DNA from: Helicobacter pylori NQ4053
GTDB lineage: Bacteria; Campylobacterota; Campylobacteria; Campylobacterales; Helicobacteraceae
Assembly: GCF_000274605.1 (NCBI RefSeq)
Contig: NZ_AKNV01000006.1
Location: 310,001 to 374,000, forward strand
DNA: 64,000 bases
Direction of reading: 5' to 3'
In this document: in pieces, positions 1-9,487 of the stretch
Position numbering within the stretch: position 1 is the first letter of the stretch
Layout of the letters: the number at the start of each line of letters is the position of its first letter
The notes under the pieces: model-generated
The model's input: the letters and a program-made list of their open reading frames with translations, nothing else
Databases searched by the model: none
Told to the model about the DNA's origin: nothing
Translations under genes and position numbers: made by a program

Positions 1-130
1 TGAGTTCTTTAGGCATTTTTTCAATGCCGATTTTAAAGTTTTCAAGACTGCGTTGTGTTTGAGCCCCCCAGTATTGGCTATCATCTACTTTGATTTCGCC
101 CATCGTGTCATGTTCAATCCTAAATTGCAT
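1..130 (-). CDS. fumC: Fumarate hydratase class II, N-terminal fragment
   Basis: The minus strand reads an ATG at 130 followed by [18 protein letters not shown] and then [16 protein letters not shown], the conserved N-terminus of class II fumarase (fumarate to malate, TCA branch, cytoplasm). Only the first 43 codons are in the window; the rest lies to the left. The tract 131-304 between its start and the divergent crdA start has no convincing ORF and must hold both promoters. The YWGAQTQRS signature is shared with aspartase, but the position next to crdA fits fumC of H. pylori. Confidence 0.9.
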   Translation of the reverse strand, partial: MQFRIEHDTMGEIKVDDSQYWGAQTQRSLENFKIGIEKMPKEL

Positions 131-263
131 GCTAATCCTTTGAAATTTGATTTTAAAACCTTAAAAAAATAGCATAAACTCTTATACCTTCTACTTAAAA
201 ACCCTAATTTTTTAAACACCATTTCCACAATTTTTACACAAAAGAGGGTTATTATCCGTTCGC

Positions 264-281
264 AACAAGGATTTCCTTGTT
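264..281. promoter_or_regulatory. Inverted repeat in the crdA leader
   Basis: AACAAGGA and TCCTTGTT form a perfect 8-bp inverted repeat around a TT centre, ending 23 bp before the crdA ATG. A TATTAT sequence lies just upstream at about 249-254. The repeat could be an operator for the CrdRS two-component system, known from the literature to drive copper-induced crdA, or a hairpin at the start of the mRNA. The sequence alone does not decide between these. Confidence 0.4.
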
Positions 282-304
282 ATCTTAATTTAAAGGTCAA
301 AACG

Positions 305-682
305 ATGAAAAAGTTAGCCACTTTATTTTTAATAAGCGTGTTGGGGGTTATGAGTTTGAACGCATGGGAGCAAACCCTAAAAGCTAATGATTTGGAAGTG
401 AAAATCAAATCCGTGGGTAACCCCATTAAAGGCGATAACACTTTTGTGCTTAGCCCCACTTTAAAAGGTAAGGCTTTAGAAAAAGCTATCGTTAGGGTGC
501 AGTTTATGATGCCTGAAATGCCTGGCATGCCAGCGATGAAAGAAATGGCGCAAGTGAGTGAAAAAAACGGCCTTTATGAAGCTAAAACCAATCTTTCCAT
601 GAACGGGACATGGCAAGTTAGGGTGGATATTAAATCCAAAGAAGGCAAAGTTTATCGCGCTAAAACAAGCCTGGATTTATAA
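305..682 (+). CDS. crdA: Copper resistance determinant CrdA
   Basis: This 125-residue protein starts with a short Sec-type signal peptide (MKKLATLFLISVLGVMSLNA) and has a small FixH/YtkA-like domain. A methionine-rich patch around residues 76-89 (MMPEMPGMPAMKEM) is a plausible copper-binding site. In H. pylori CrdA is a copper-induced periplasmic protein needed, with CrdB-CzcB-CzcA, for copper tolerance. AAAGG lies 8 nt before the ATG. crdB begins 4 nt after its stop, so the four genes 305-6055 read as one operon. The copper role is established for the family; the metal site is inferred from the Met pattern. Confidence 0.9.
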   Translation: MKKLATLFLISVLGVMSLNAWEQTLKANDLEVKIKSVGNPIKGDNTFVLSPTLKGKALEKAIVRVQFMMPEMPGMPAMKEMAQVSEKNGLYEAKTNLSMNGTWQVRVDIKSKEGKVYRAKTSLDL

Positions 683-686
683 GTGC

Positions 687-1925
687 ATGCGATCTTTTAT
701 AAGCGCGTTTGATAAAAGGGGTGTTTTAATACGCCTCCTAACAGCCTTGTTACTGCTTTTTAGTTTGGGTTTGGCTAAAGATTTAGAGATCCAATCTTTT
801 GTGGCTAAATACCTTTCTAAAAATCAAAAAATACAAGCCTTACAAGAGCAAATTGACGCTTTAAATTCTCAAGAAAAAGTCGTTAGCAAATGGGATAACC
901 CTATTTTGTATTTAGGCTATAACAACGCTAACGTGAGCGATTTTTTCAGGCTGGATAGCACCTTAATGCAAAACATGAGCTTGGGATTGTCTCAAAAAGT
1001 GGATTTAAATGGTAAAAAACTCACGCAATCTCAAATGATCAATCTAGAAAAGCAAAAAAAGATATTAGAGCTTAAAAAAACCAAACAGCAATTAGCGATC
1101 AATTTAATGATAAATGGCATTGAAAATTATAAAAACCAACAAGAAATAGAGCTTTTAAAGACAGCGATTAAAAACTTAGAAAACACCCTCTATCAAGCCA
1201 ACCATTCCAGTTCGCCCGATTTAATAGCGATCGCTAAATTAGAAATTTTAAAATCGCAATTAGAAATCAAAAAAAACAATTTAGAAGAAGCGCTCTCTAG
1301 CAGCCATTATTCCATGGGCGAATTGGCTTTTAAAGAAAACGAGATTTTAAGCATTGCCCCTAAAAATTTTGAATTTAATAAAGAGCAAGAGCTATATAAC
1401 ATCAGCGCCACTAATTACGATATTGCGATCGCCAGGCTTGATGAAGAAAAAGCGCAAAAAGACATCACTTTGGCTAAAAAAAGCTTTTTAGAAGACGTGA
1501 ATGTTACCGGGGTGTATTATTTCCGCTCCAAACAATACTATAACTACGACATGTTTAGCGTCGCTTTGTCTATCCCCTTACCCCTTTATGGCAAGCAGGC
1601 TAAATTAGTGGAGCAAAAGAAAAAAGAAAGCTTGGTGTTTAAAAGCGAAGTGGAAAACGCCAAAAACAAAACGCACCACCTGGCCCTAAAACTCCTTAAA
1701 AAATTAGAAACCTTGCAAAAAAACCTGGAAGCGATCAATAAAATTGTAAGGCAGAATGAAAAAATCGCGCAAATTTATGCACTTGATTTGAAATCTAATG
1801 GCGATTACAACGCTTATTACAACGCTTTTAATGACAAAATCACCATTCAAATCACCCAGCTTGAAACCTTGAGCGCTCTAAATAGCGCTTATTTGTCCTT
1901 ACAAAACCTTAAAGGATTAGAATGA
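687..1925 (+). CDS. crdB: Outer-membrane efflux protein CrdB (TolC/CusC family)
   Basis: The 412-residue protein has a hydrophobic signal segment at residues 14-30 followed by long, charged heptad-like helices (about 150-210 and 300-400), the pattern of outer membrane factor proteins that form the exit duct of tripartite efflux pumps. It sits between crdA and the czcB/czcA pair, and its stop overlaps the next start (ATGA at 1922-1925), which points to translational coupling. CrdB is reported as essential for copper resistance in H. pylori. The ATG at 687 is the first in frame after crdA and leaves the signal peptide intact. Confidence 0.88.
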   Translation: MRSFISAFDKRGVLIRLLTALLLLFSLGLAKDLEIQSFVAKYLSKNQKIQALQEQIDALNSQEKVVSKWDNPILYLGYNNANVSDFFRLDSTLMQNMSLGLSQKVDLNGKKLTQSQMINLEKQKKILELKKTKQQLAINLMINGIENYKNQQEIELLKTAIKNLENTLYQANHSSSPDLIAIAKLEILKSQLEIKKNNLEEALSSSHYSMGELAFKENEILSIAPKNFEFNKEQELYNISATNYDIAIARLDEEKAQKDITLAKKSFLEDVNVTGVYYFRSKQYYNYDMFSVALSIPLPLYGKQAKLVEQKKKESLVFKSEVENAKNKTHHLALKLLKKLETLQKNLEAINKIVRQNEKIAQIYALDLKSNGDYNAYYNAFNDKITIQITQLETLSALNSAYLSLQNLKGLE

Positions 1926-2947
1926 AACGGCTTTTATTGTTAGCCCTGACCTTATTTTTTAGCCTCTCATGCGCTAACGCTCAAGAAATTAAAGAAACTC
2001 AAGAGACTAAAAAAACTAAAGAAGCTAAAAGCCAAACCCGTTTTAATATTTCCACCACTAAGGTCATAGAAAAAGAATTTTCTCAAAGCCGGCGCTATTA
2101 CGCGATTTTAGAGCCTAATGAAGCGCTGATTTTTTCTCAAACCCTGCGTTTTGATGGCTATGTGGAAAAGCTTTATGCGAATAAAACCTATACCCCCATT
2201 AAAAAGGGCGATAGGTTATTGAGCGTGTATTCCCCTGAATTAGCGGGCGTTCAAAGCGAGTTGTTATCATCATTGAAATTCAACCAACAAGTGGGAGCGA
2301 TTAAAGAAAAACTCAAACTATTAGGGCTAGAAAACTCTAGCATTGAAAAAATCATCAGCACCCATAAAGTCCAAAATGAAATGACTATTTACTCTCGCTT
2401 CAACGGCGTTATTTTTAAAAAAAGCCCGGATCTCAATGAGGGGAGTTTCATTAAAAAAGGGCAAGAGTTGTTTCAAATCATAGATTTAAGCCAATTGTGG
2501 GCACTTGTTAAAGTCAATCAAGAGGATTTAGAGTTTTTAAAAAACACGCATCAAGCGATCTTGTTCGTAGAAGGGGTTAAAGGCAAGCAAGAAATCACGC
2601 TTGAAAACATCAACCCCATCATAAATGTGCAAGATAAAATGCTAGAAGCGCGCTTCAATGTGCCTAATGTCAAACAGCTTTATTACCCTAACATGTTCGC
2701 TCAAGTAGAAATCTTTCACAAACCCCAAAAAATGAAGATTTTGCCTAAAGAAGCGGTTTTGATTAAGGGGGGGAAAACTATCGTGTTTAAAAAAGATGAT
2801 TTTGGCTTAAGCCCGTTAGAAATTAAAGCCGTTCGCTTGAGCGATGGGAGTTATGAAATTTTAGAGGGTTTAGAAGCGGGTGAAGAAGTCGCTAATAACG
2901 CTTTATTCGTGCTAGACGCTGACGCTCAAAACAATGGGGATTATTGA
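1922..2947 (+). CDS. czcB: Metal efflux periplasmic adaptor (CzcB/CusB-like)
   Basis: The 341-residue membrane-fusion protein has a signal peptide (MKRLLLLALTLFFSLSCANA), a Lys/Glu/Thr-rich linker (22-36), a barrel-sandwich and hairpin region (about 60-180), and a C-terminal beta domain. It links the inner-membrane pump CzcA to the outer-membrane duct CrdB. The start overlaps crdB by 4 nt and the next gene follows with no spacer (TGA then ATG at 2948). A Cys precedes ANA in the signal region, but the lipobox is poor, so lipidation is not claimed. Substrate is probably copper, from operon context. Confidence 0.88.
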   Translation: MKRLLLLALTLFFSLSCANAQEIKETQETKKTKEAKSQTRFNISTTKVIEKEFSQSRRYYAILEPNEALIFSQTLRFDGYVEKLYANKTYTPIKKGDRLLSVYSPELAGVQSELLSSLKFNQQVGAIKEKLKLLGLENSSIEKIISTHKVQNEMTIYSRFNGVIFKKSPDLNEGSFIKKGQELFQIIDLSQLWALVKVNQEDLEFLKNTHQAILFVEGVKGKQEITLENINPIINVQDKMLEARFNVPNVKQLYYPNMFAQVEIFHKPQKMKILPKEAVLIKGGKTIVFKKDDFGLSPLEIKAVRLSDGSYEILEGLEAGEEVANNALFVLDADAQNNGDY

Positions 2948-5900
2948 ATGATAGAAAAAATCATTGATTTAAGCGTTAAAAACAAACTCCTTACCACTTT
3001 AGTCACTCTACTCATTTTTTTAGCCTCTTTGTGGGCGATAAAAAGCGTTCGTTTAGACGCTTTGCCGGATTTAAGCCCCGCTCAAGTGGTCGTGCAAATC
3101 ACTTACCCCAATCAAAGCCCTAAAATCGTGCAAGAGCAGGTTACTTACCCACTAGTTTCTACTTTCATGAGCATCGCTAACATTGACACGGTTAGGGGGA
3201 TTTCTAGCTATGAAAGCGCTCTGATTTACATCATTTTTAAAGACGGCGTCAATTTGTATTGGGCTAGGGATAGGGTTTTAGAGCAGCTAAACCGAGTGAA
3301 TAATCTGCCTAAGGACGCTAAAGTGGAAATAGGGAGCGATTCCACTTCTATTGGCTGGGCGTATCAATACGCTCTATCTAGCGATAGCAAGAATTTAAGC
3401 GATTTGAAAGTCTTGCAAGATTTCTATTACCGCTACGCGCTTTTAGGGGTTGATGGGGTGAGTGAGATTGCGAGTGTGGGGGGATTTGTAAAAGATTATG
3501 AAGTAACGCTTCAAAACGATTCTTTGATCCGCTATAACTTGAGTTTGGAGCAAGTCGCTAACGCGATTAAAAATTCCAATAACGATACCGGTGGGGGGGT
3601 TATTTTAGAAAACGGGTTTGAAAAAATTATAAGATCGCATGGCTATATCCAATCTTTGAAGGATTTAGAAGAAATTGTGGTTAAAAAAGAAGGGGCTATC
3701 CCTTTAAAAATCAAAGATATAGCCAGCGTTAGGCTAGTGCCAAAACCGCGCAGAGGAGCGGCCAATCTCAATGGCGATAAGGAAGTGGTGGGCGGGATTG
3801 TCATGGTGCGCTATCACGCTGACACTTATAAGGTGCTTAAAGCCATTAAAGAAAAAATCGCCACCTTACAAGCGAGCAACCCTGATGTGAAAATCACCAG
3901 CGTGTATGACAGGAGCGAATTGATTGAAAAAGGCATTGACAATTTAATCCACACGCTCATAGAAGAAAGCGTAATTGTGTTAATCATTATTGCGATTTTC
4001 TTACTGCATTTCAGGAGCGCTTTAGTGGTGATTATCACTCTGCCTTTAAGCGTGTGCATCAGTTTCTTACTCATGCGTTATTTCAATATTGAAGCGAGCA
4101 TCATGAGTTTAGGGGGCATTGCGATCGCTATAGGGGCGATGGTGGATGCGGCTATTGTGATGGTAGAGAACGCTCACAAGCATCTGCAACGCATTGATAC
4201 AAAAGATGATATTCAAAGGGTTAATGCTATCATGCAAGGGGTTAAGCATGTGGGGGGCGCGATATTTTTTGCTTTAATGATCATCGTGGTTTCTTTCTTG
4301 CCAATTTTTGCGCTCACCGGCCAAGAAGAAAAGCTTTTTGCCCCTTTAGCTTACACCAAAACCTTTGCCATGCTAGTAGGAGCGTTGCTTTCTATCACCA
4401 TGGTCCCTATTTTAATGGTATGGCTCATTAAAGGGCGGATTTTAGAAGAGTCTAAAAACCCGATTAACGCTTTTTTCATGAAAATTTATGGCGCGAGTTT
4501 GAATGTTGTGCTTAAGTTCAGATACGCTTTTTTGATAGCGAGCGTTGTGGGTTTAGGGGGCTTGTATGTAGCGTATAAAAAACTCAACTGGGAATTTATC
4601 CCCCAAATCAATGAAGGGGTAATCATGTATATGCCTGTAACGCTTAATGGCGTGGGCATTGATACCGCTTTAGAATACTTGAAAAAAAGTAATGCCGCTA
4701 TCAAGCAACTGGATTTTGTCAAACAGGTTTTTGGCAAGGTGGGGCGTGCTAACACCAGCACCGATGCCGCCGGTTTAGGAATGATAGAAACCTACATTGA
4801 ATTAAAGCCAAAAAACGAATGGAAAGAAAAGCTCAGCTATAAAGAAGTTAGGGACAAATTGGAAAAAACCTTACAATTAAAAGGCCTGACCAATTCATGG
4901 ACTTACCCCATTCGTGGGAGGACGGACATGCTCTTAACCGGCATTAGAACGCCCCTAGGCATCAAGCTCTATGGTAATAACACGGATAAATTACAAGAAT
5001 TAGCGATCCTTATGGAGCAACAGCTCAAAACCCTAAAAGAGAGTTTATCCGTTTTTGCTGAGCGATCGAATAACGGCTACTACATCACGCTGGATTTGAA
5101 CGATGAAAATTTAGCTCGTTACGGCATCAATAAAAGTGCCGTGTTAGATGCGATTAAATTCGCTTTGGGCGGAGCCACGCTCACGACCATGATTAAAGGC
5201 GTAGAAAGCTACCCTATTTCTTTACGCTTAGAAGACACCGAAAGAAACACCATTGAAAAATTAAAAAACCTCTACATCAAAACCGCTTACAATTACATGC
5301 CCTTAAGGGAGTTAGCCCGCATCTATTACGACAACTCGCCGGCGGTGTTAAAGAGCGAAAAGGGCTTGAACGTGAATTTTATTTATATTGTGCCGCAAAA
5401 TGGTATCAGCTCTGACACTTACAGACAACTAGCGATAAAAGCGCTAGAAAAAATCCAATTGCCTAACGGGTATTATTATGAATTCAGCGGCGAAAGCCAG
5501 TATTTAGAAGAAGCGTTTAAAACCTTACAATACATCGTGCCGGTGAGTGTGTTTATCATTTTTATTTTAATTGTCTTTGCTTTAAAGAATCTCACTAATT
5601 CCTTACTATGCTTTTTCACTCTGCCTTTTGCGTTTTTGGGGGGGTTAATTTTTATGAATCTCATGGGATTTAACATGAGCGTGGCGGCGTTAGTGGGCTT
5701 TTTAGCCCTTTTAGGGGTAGCGAGCGAAACGGCTATTGTGATGATTATTTATTTAGAGGATGCGTTTCAAAAGTTCATCAAAACCCCCCTAAAAGAGCAG
5801 ACGACTACCGCCTTAAAAGAAGCTATCATGCATGGGGCGGTGCTTAGGGTAAGGCCCAAGCTGATGACCTTTTTTAGCATTTTAGCTTCACTCATTCCGA

Positions 5901-6055
5901 TCATGTATAGCCATGGCACCGGAAGTGAAATCATGAAATCCATCGCCGCGCCCATGCTAGGGGGCATGATGAGTAGCGTTGTTTTAACGCTTTTTATTAT
6001 CCCTACGGCGTATTTTGTGATTAAAAACGCTAGGGTTAGGAAACATGAATATTAA
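2948..6055 (+). CDS. czcA: Heavy-metal RND efflux pump (CzcA/CusA family)
   Basis: At 1035 residues with twelve predicted membrane helices in the RND arrangement (one near the N-terminus, clusters at about 335-510 and 860-1030), this is an HME-RND proton/metal antiporter of the inner membrane. The N-terminal LDALPDLSPAQVVVQITYP and the loop segment GGIAIAIGAMVDAAIVMVEN are typical HME-RND sequences, the latter carrying acidic residues of the proton relay. It ends the crdAB-czcBA operon, and its 3' end overlaps the convergent azlD by 20 bp. H. pylori has a second system (czn) elsewhere; order and neighbours identify this as the crd-linked pump. Confidence 0.92.
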   Translation: MIEKIIDLSVKNKLLTTLVTLLIFLASLWAIKSVRLDALPDLSPAQVVVQITYPNQSPKIVQEQVTYPLVSTFMSIANIDTVRGISSYESALIYIIFKDGVNLYWARDRVLEQLNRVNNLPKDAKVEIGSDSTSIGWAYQYALSSDSKNLSDLKVLQDFYYRYALLGVDGVSEIASVGGFVKDYEVTLQNDSLIRYNLSLEQVANAIKNSNNDTGGGVILENGFEKIIRSHGYIQSLKDLEEIVVKKEGAIPLKIKDIASVRLVPKPRRGAANLNGDKEVVGGIVMVRYHADTYKVLKAIKEKIATLQASNPDVKITSVYDRSELIEKGIDNLIHTLIEESVIVLIIIAIFLLHFRSALVVIITLPLSVCISFLLMRYFNIEASIMSLGGIAIAIGAMVDAAIVMVENAHKHLQRIDTKDDIQRVNAIMQGVKHVGGAIFFALMIIVVSFLPIFALTGQEEKLFAPLAYTKTFAMLVGALLSITMVPILMVWLIKGRILEESKNPINAFFMKIYGASLNVVLKFRYAFLIASVVGLGGLYVAYKKLNWEFIPQINEGVIMYMPVTLNGVGIDTALEYLKKSNAAIKQLDFVKQVFGKVGRANTSTDAAGLGMIETYIELKPKNEWKEKLSYKEVRDKLEKTLQLKGLTNSWTYPIRGRTDMLLTGIRTPLGIKLYGNNTDKLQELAILMEQQLKTLKESLSVFAERSNNGYYITLDLNDENLARYGINKSAVLDAIKFALGGATLTTMIKGVESYPISLRLEDTERNTIEKLKNLYIKTAYNYMPLRELARIYYDNSPAVLKSEKGLNVNFIYIVPQNGISSDTYRQLAIKALEKIQLPNGYYYEFSGESQYLEEAFKTLQYIVPVSVFIIFILIVFALKNLTNSLLCFFTLPFAFLGGLIFMNLMGFNMSVAALVGFLALLGVASETAIVMIIYLEDAFQKFIKTPLKEQTTTALKEAIMHGAVLRVRPKLMTFFSILASLIPIMYSHGTGSEIMKSIAAPMLGGMMSSVVLTLFIIPTAYFVIKNARVRKHEY

Positions 6056-6392
6056 AAAAAACCTTTTCTAACGCATGGCTTTGGACTAAAACCATATAAA
6101 GAATGGTAGGGAGCGTGATGCTTAAAACAAACACCTTAAAAATGCGGTGCAAAAGGATAACGGATAAAAAAGCGGTGATTTCATTGATCCCATAAGGGGG
6201 TTTTAAAACGTGAATGTCTTTAAAACAATAGATCACGAGCATGCCTATCACTGAGCATGATAAAGCCCTACCCAAATAACGCACAAAGTCGTTGGGCGGG
6301 TTTTTTGCATTAAACACCATAAAAGGCCAAATGCGTGTGAAATAAGTCGTTATTATAATGACTAAAATAATGAGTATAGAATGCATTAACAT
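6036..6392 (-). CDS. azlD: AzlD-like small subunit of branched-chain amino acid exporter
   Basis: This 118-residue membrane protein has four hydrophobic segments and an early TRIWPFMVF motif, the usual layout of AzlD-family proteins. It overlaps the upstream azlC by 7 nt, and the pair is expected to form a branched-chain amino acid exporter (AzlCD/LIV-E type) in the inner membrane. Its last codons overlap the end of czcA on the other strand. The substrate in H. pylori is inferred from the family only. Confidence 0.82.
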   Translation of the reverse strand: MLMHSILIILVIIITTYFTRIWPFMVFNAKNPPNDFVRYLGRALSCSVIGMLVIYCFKDIHVLKPPYGINEITAFLSVILLHRIFKVFVLSITLPTILYMVLVQSHALEKVFFNIHVS

Positions 6393-7072
6393 TCTAACTG
6401 CTTTCTAAACAAAATGAGGGCAAGCACCATTAAAACTAAAGCAATGAGCAAAAAGTATTCAGTCCCAAAGAGCGCTAAACAAACGACCGCAATAATAATC
6501 CCAAGCCATGCGTTTTTGTGGTTTGTGTTTCGTTTGTATTGCTCCATGAACAGCACGATAAAAATCGCTGTCATCACAAATTCCATGCCTTGAGTGTCAA
6601 AAGAAAAATGCGAACCCACCAACGAACCCACTAACGAGCCAAAAATCCAATAAGAGTGGTTGAGTAAGGAAATACTAAAAATGAAGTCTTTTTCACTCAC
6701 CCCCTCTTTAGGGGCGTATAAATTCAATAAAGCAAAGGTTTCATCCGTGAGCGCATGCGCTAAATAGGGCAAACGCCATTGGGTGTTTTTAAATCGATCT
6801 AGCATAGAAAGCGCATAACAAGTCTGCCTCGCATTCACTAACAAGCTCACAATAACGACATTCATCAAACTCGCTTGCGCGCTTAAAAGCGTGATCGCTA
6901 CGAATTGCACCGCCCCAGCATAGATGAATAATGACATGAACAGAGCGACTTTATAATCATAGCCATGCTGGACTAAAAGCATTCCAAAAGTCATTCCCAT
7001 AAGCAAATACCCTAAAAAGATAGAAATGGTATGAGGGAAAGCGTCTTTGAAGGCTTTTAGAAAATCATGCAT
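6386..7072 (-). CDS. azlC: AzlC family branched-chain amino acid exporter subunit
   Basis: The 228-residue membrane protein carries the AzlC signature region (GYLLMGMTFGMLL then FIYAGAVQFVAITLL) and about six to seven membrane helices. I chose the ATG at 7072 because AAAGG lies 6 nt before it; two in-frame TTG codons just upstream (7078, 7075) would place the SD directly against the start. It follows dnaJ (end at 7083) by about 10 bp on the same strand, so the three genes may be co-transcribed. Confidence 0.85.
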   Translation of the reverse strand: MHDFLKAFKDAFPHTISIFLGYLLMGMTFGMLLVQHGYDYKVALFMSLFIYAGAVQFVAITLLSAQASLMNVVIVSLLVNARQTCYALSMLDRFKNTQWRLPYLAHALTDETFALLNLYAPKEGVSEKDFIFSISLLNHSYWIFGSLVGSLVGSHFSFDTQGMEFVMTAIFIVLFMEQYKRNTNHKNAWLGIIIAVVCLALFGTEYFLLIALVLMVLALILFRKQLEC

Positions 7073-7082
7073 CAACAACCTT

Positions 7083-8192
7083 TCATTTAAACCAGCCTTT
7101 AATTTTAGAAATACAGGTTTCTAAAACGCTTTTATGCGGCTCGCCCTCATAGCCAAAACTCGCATGCAACTTTTCCAATAATTCTTGCTGCTCTTTATTC
7201 AAACTTTTAGGGTAAATCACTTGCAATTCCACGATCAAACTCCCTCTATAAGAGCTTTCCGGGTGTTTCACGCCCTCGTTTCTAAACGCAAAAGTCTGCC
7301 TGTCTTTGGCGTTTCTAGGGATTTTTAATTCCAATTCGTCCCCTTTTAAAGACGGCACTTTAATCGTATGCCCTAAAGCGATAGTGGTGAAAAATACCGG
7401 CGCTTCAATGAACAAATCACAGCCTTCGCGCTTGAAATGCTCATCTTCTTTGACTCGCGCTTCTAAATACAAATCCCCTCTTTTTCCCTTCTCGTATTCA
7501 TTGCCTTTATTTTTAAGCACCATGCGGTTTTGATCATCAATGCCCTCAGGGATCATCGCATCAATTTCTTCATCTTTAAGGATGTAGGTTTTACCCTTAC
7601 ACGCTTGGCATGGGGTTTTAATGGTTTTGCCCTTGCCTTTACACGCCCCGCAAGTTTGCGCAAAACTCATAAAACCTTGACGCATAAACACTTGCCCTTG
7701 CCCGTTGCATTGCTTGCAAGTTTCTAGGGCTTTATCTTTAGCGCCTGTGCCATCGCAACTCTCACAAACGCTTTGGTATTGGACTTTAATGGTTTTCTTA
7801 CAGCCAAAAACCGCTTCTTTAAAACTCAATTCAATAATTTGCAAATAATCCGGTGCGATAGAGCTTTTTTGCCTTTTACTCCCTCTAGCGCCAAAGCCAA
7901 AAGCGTCTTCAAAAAACGAGCCTAAATCTTCAAAAAAATCAGAAAAATCGCTCTGGCTTGCACCGGCTTGGTTTAAGCCTTTTTTGCCATACCTATCGTA
8001 TAAAGCCCGCTTCTTTTCATCGCTTAGCACCCCATAGGCTTCATTGATGAGCTTGAATTTTTCTTCGGCCTCTTTATCGCCGGCGTTTCGGTCCGGGTGG
8101 TATTTTAAAGCCAGCTTTCTGTAAGACTTTTTAATGGTCTCTTGGTTGCTGTGTTTTTCCACTTCTAAAATTTCATAATAACTCAATTCCAC
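7083..8192 (-). CDS. dnaJ: Chaperone DnaJ (Hsp40)
   Basis: The 369-residue type I Hsp40 has a J domain with the HPD motif at residues 32-34 that stimulates DnaK ATPase, a Gly/Phe-rich linker (about 75-105), and four zinc-binding repeats ([32 protein letters not shown]; the last lacks its second Gly). A C-terminal substrate-binding beta domain follows. The start codon is GTG at 8192. Length and domain order are standard, with no sign of damage. Confidence 0.96.
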   Translation of the reverse strand: MELSYYEILEVEKHSNQETIKKSYRKLALKYHPDRNAGDKEAEEKFKLINEAYGVLSDEKKRALYDRYGKKGLNQAGASQSDFSDFFEDLGSFFEDAFGFGARGSKRQKSSIAPDYLQIIELSFKEAVFGCKKTIKVQYQSVCESCDGTGAKDKALETCKQCNGQGQVFMRQGFMSFAQTCGACKGKGKTIKTPCQACKGKTYILKDEEIDAMIPEGIDDQNRMVLKNKGNEYEKGKRGDLYLEARVKEDEHFKREGCDLFIEAPVFFTTIALGHTIKVPSLKGDELELKIPRNAKDRQTFAFRNEGVKHPESSYRGSLIVELQVIYPKSLNKEQQELLEKLHASFGYEGEPHKSVLETCISKIKGWFK

Positions 8193-8316
8193 GATCGCTC
8201 CAAAAATGGCATCAAAACGCTTATTTTATCTTAAAAGCGATGAGTTTGCGTGTTTTAGCGCATGCCAAAACTTAGATAAAATAACACGATGAAACTATAG
8301 TAATAAAGATAACCCC

Positions 8317-9447
8317 ATGAGATTTTTTTGCTTTTTCTTATTTTTTCTAACCTTTTCAAACGCGCAGATAATGATGACTTTTGATTCTCAAACTAACGCC
8401 AAGCTCTCGCGCTCCAACGAACAGCTTTCTGACATGCTTTACAAACTCAATGAAAGTTTAAGGATCTATCAAAGCGTGCTTTCCAATAACCAGGATCAAC
8501 TTAAAGAAATCAAAAAGGCTAACAGCACCCTAACTAGCCAGAGGCGTTTTTTTAACGCTAGCCAGATCCGCCTTATGGACACTGATGCGTTATTGAAGCA
8601 AAGCGCTTTGGAATTAGAAAAATTACAAGCTTTAGAAAAACGCTTAAAAGAGAGCATGGAACAAGAACGCTTAATCAAAGAATCCCAAACGCTTTTTTTA
8701 CAAGAGCATTGCCCTTATTTGAGCGGTGTTAAGAATTTAGAAGAGGCGTCAAACGCTTTAGAAGTCCAAGAACAAAACAACGCCCTTTTCTTGCTCAAAG
8801 AGCCTAAACTCGCCCATTTGCTCTCACGATTAGACTTAATGAGTGCTTTAAACGCCTTATGCGATCAAGTTTTAGAAAACCAAGCCCATAACCAACAATC
8901 CCATAACAAAACCCTAGAATACAACGCTCTTATAAACCATGATTTTCAAGCCTATAAAGCCATGCGTTTGAAAAAATTTAAAAACAAGCTTCAAAGCCAA
9001 ATCCAAGCTAAAGAAGACGCTCTAAAAACCTTTTTACCCCTAGAAAAACGCCTAGAAACTTTAAAAACGCATTTTTTATGCGATAAAGAAAACCTCAAAT
9101 CATGCGCTAAAGAATTGCACCAACGCTACCAAAACGCTCTCATAGAGCGGGACAAAGAATTAAAAAACGCTAAAAATAATAAAGAAAAGCATGCTCTAAT
9201 CTTAGCCAATTACGAGCATACGCTAAAAACCTTGAATGTAGAATTTTTAAGCGAATTGAGTGAGCAAATGGCGTTTTTGAATGAAACCATGGCGTTAAAC
9301 GCCAAAGTTTTAGCCCTTTTAGCCAAACAACCGACTAAAAAGCCCCTAAATTTGAGCGGTGATTTGAGCAATGAAAAGGCTCTTATTAAAAATATCCGCT
9401 TAGATCCGCATGGATTCCCTAGCTTTAAAAATTTTAAGCGAGAGTGA
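8317..9447 (+). CDS. Exported coiled-coil protein, function unknown
   Basis: The 376-residue protein starts with a clear signal peptide (MRFFCFFLFFLTFSNA). Most of the rest is Leu/Lys/Glu/Gln-rich heptad sequence, with strong coiled-coil character at about residues 25-120, 190-240 and 260-330. Two Cys pairs occur in the middle (CPYL...ALC and CDKENLKSC), possibly disulfide-bonded in the periplasm. It stands alone between divergent dnaJ and convergent mnmA. I recognise it only as a conserved Helicobacter protein of the HP1333-HP1334 neighbourhood. A role in envelope structure is a guess. Confidence 0.75.
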   Translation: MRFFCFFLFFLTFSNAQIMMTFDSQTNAKLSRSNEQLSDMLYKLNESLRIYQSVLSNNQDQLKEIKKANSTLTSQRRFFNASQIRLMDTDALLKQSALELEKLQALEKRLKESMEQERLIKESQTLFLQEHCPYLSGVKNLEEASNALEVQEQNNALFLLKEPKLAHLLSRLDLMSALNALCDQVLENQAHNQQSHNKTLEYNALINHDFQAYKAMRLKKFKNKLQSQIQAKEDALKTFLPLEKRLETLKTHFLCDKENLKSCAKELHQRYQNALIERDKELKNAKNNKEKHALILANYEHTLKTLNVEFLSELSEQMAFLNETMALNAKVLALLAKQPTKKPLNLSGDLSNEKALIKNIRLDPHGFPSFKNFKRE

Positions 9448-9487
9448 GTTAAAAAAGCGATCAACTAGGCTATAAACGCCAAAAGCC

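Noticed and set aside
7073-7078. TTG start codons for azlC
   Set aside because: The AAAGG would abut the start; the ATG at 7072 has correct spacing.
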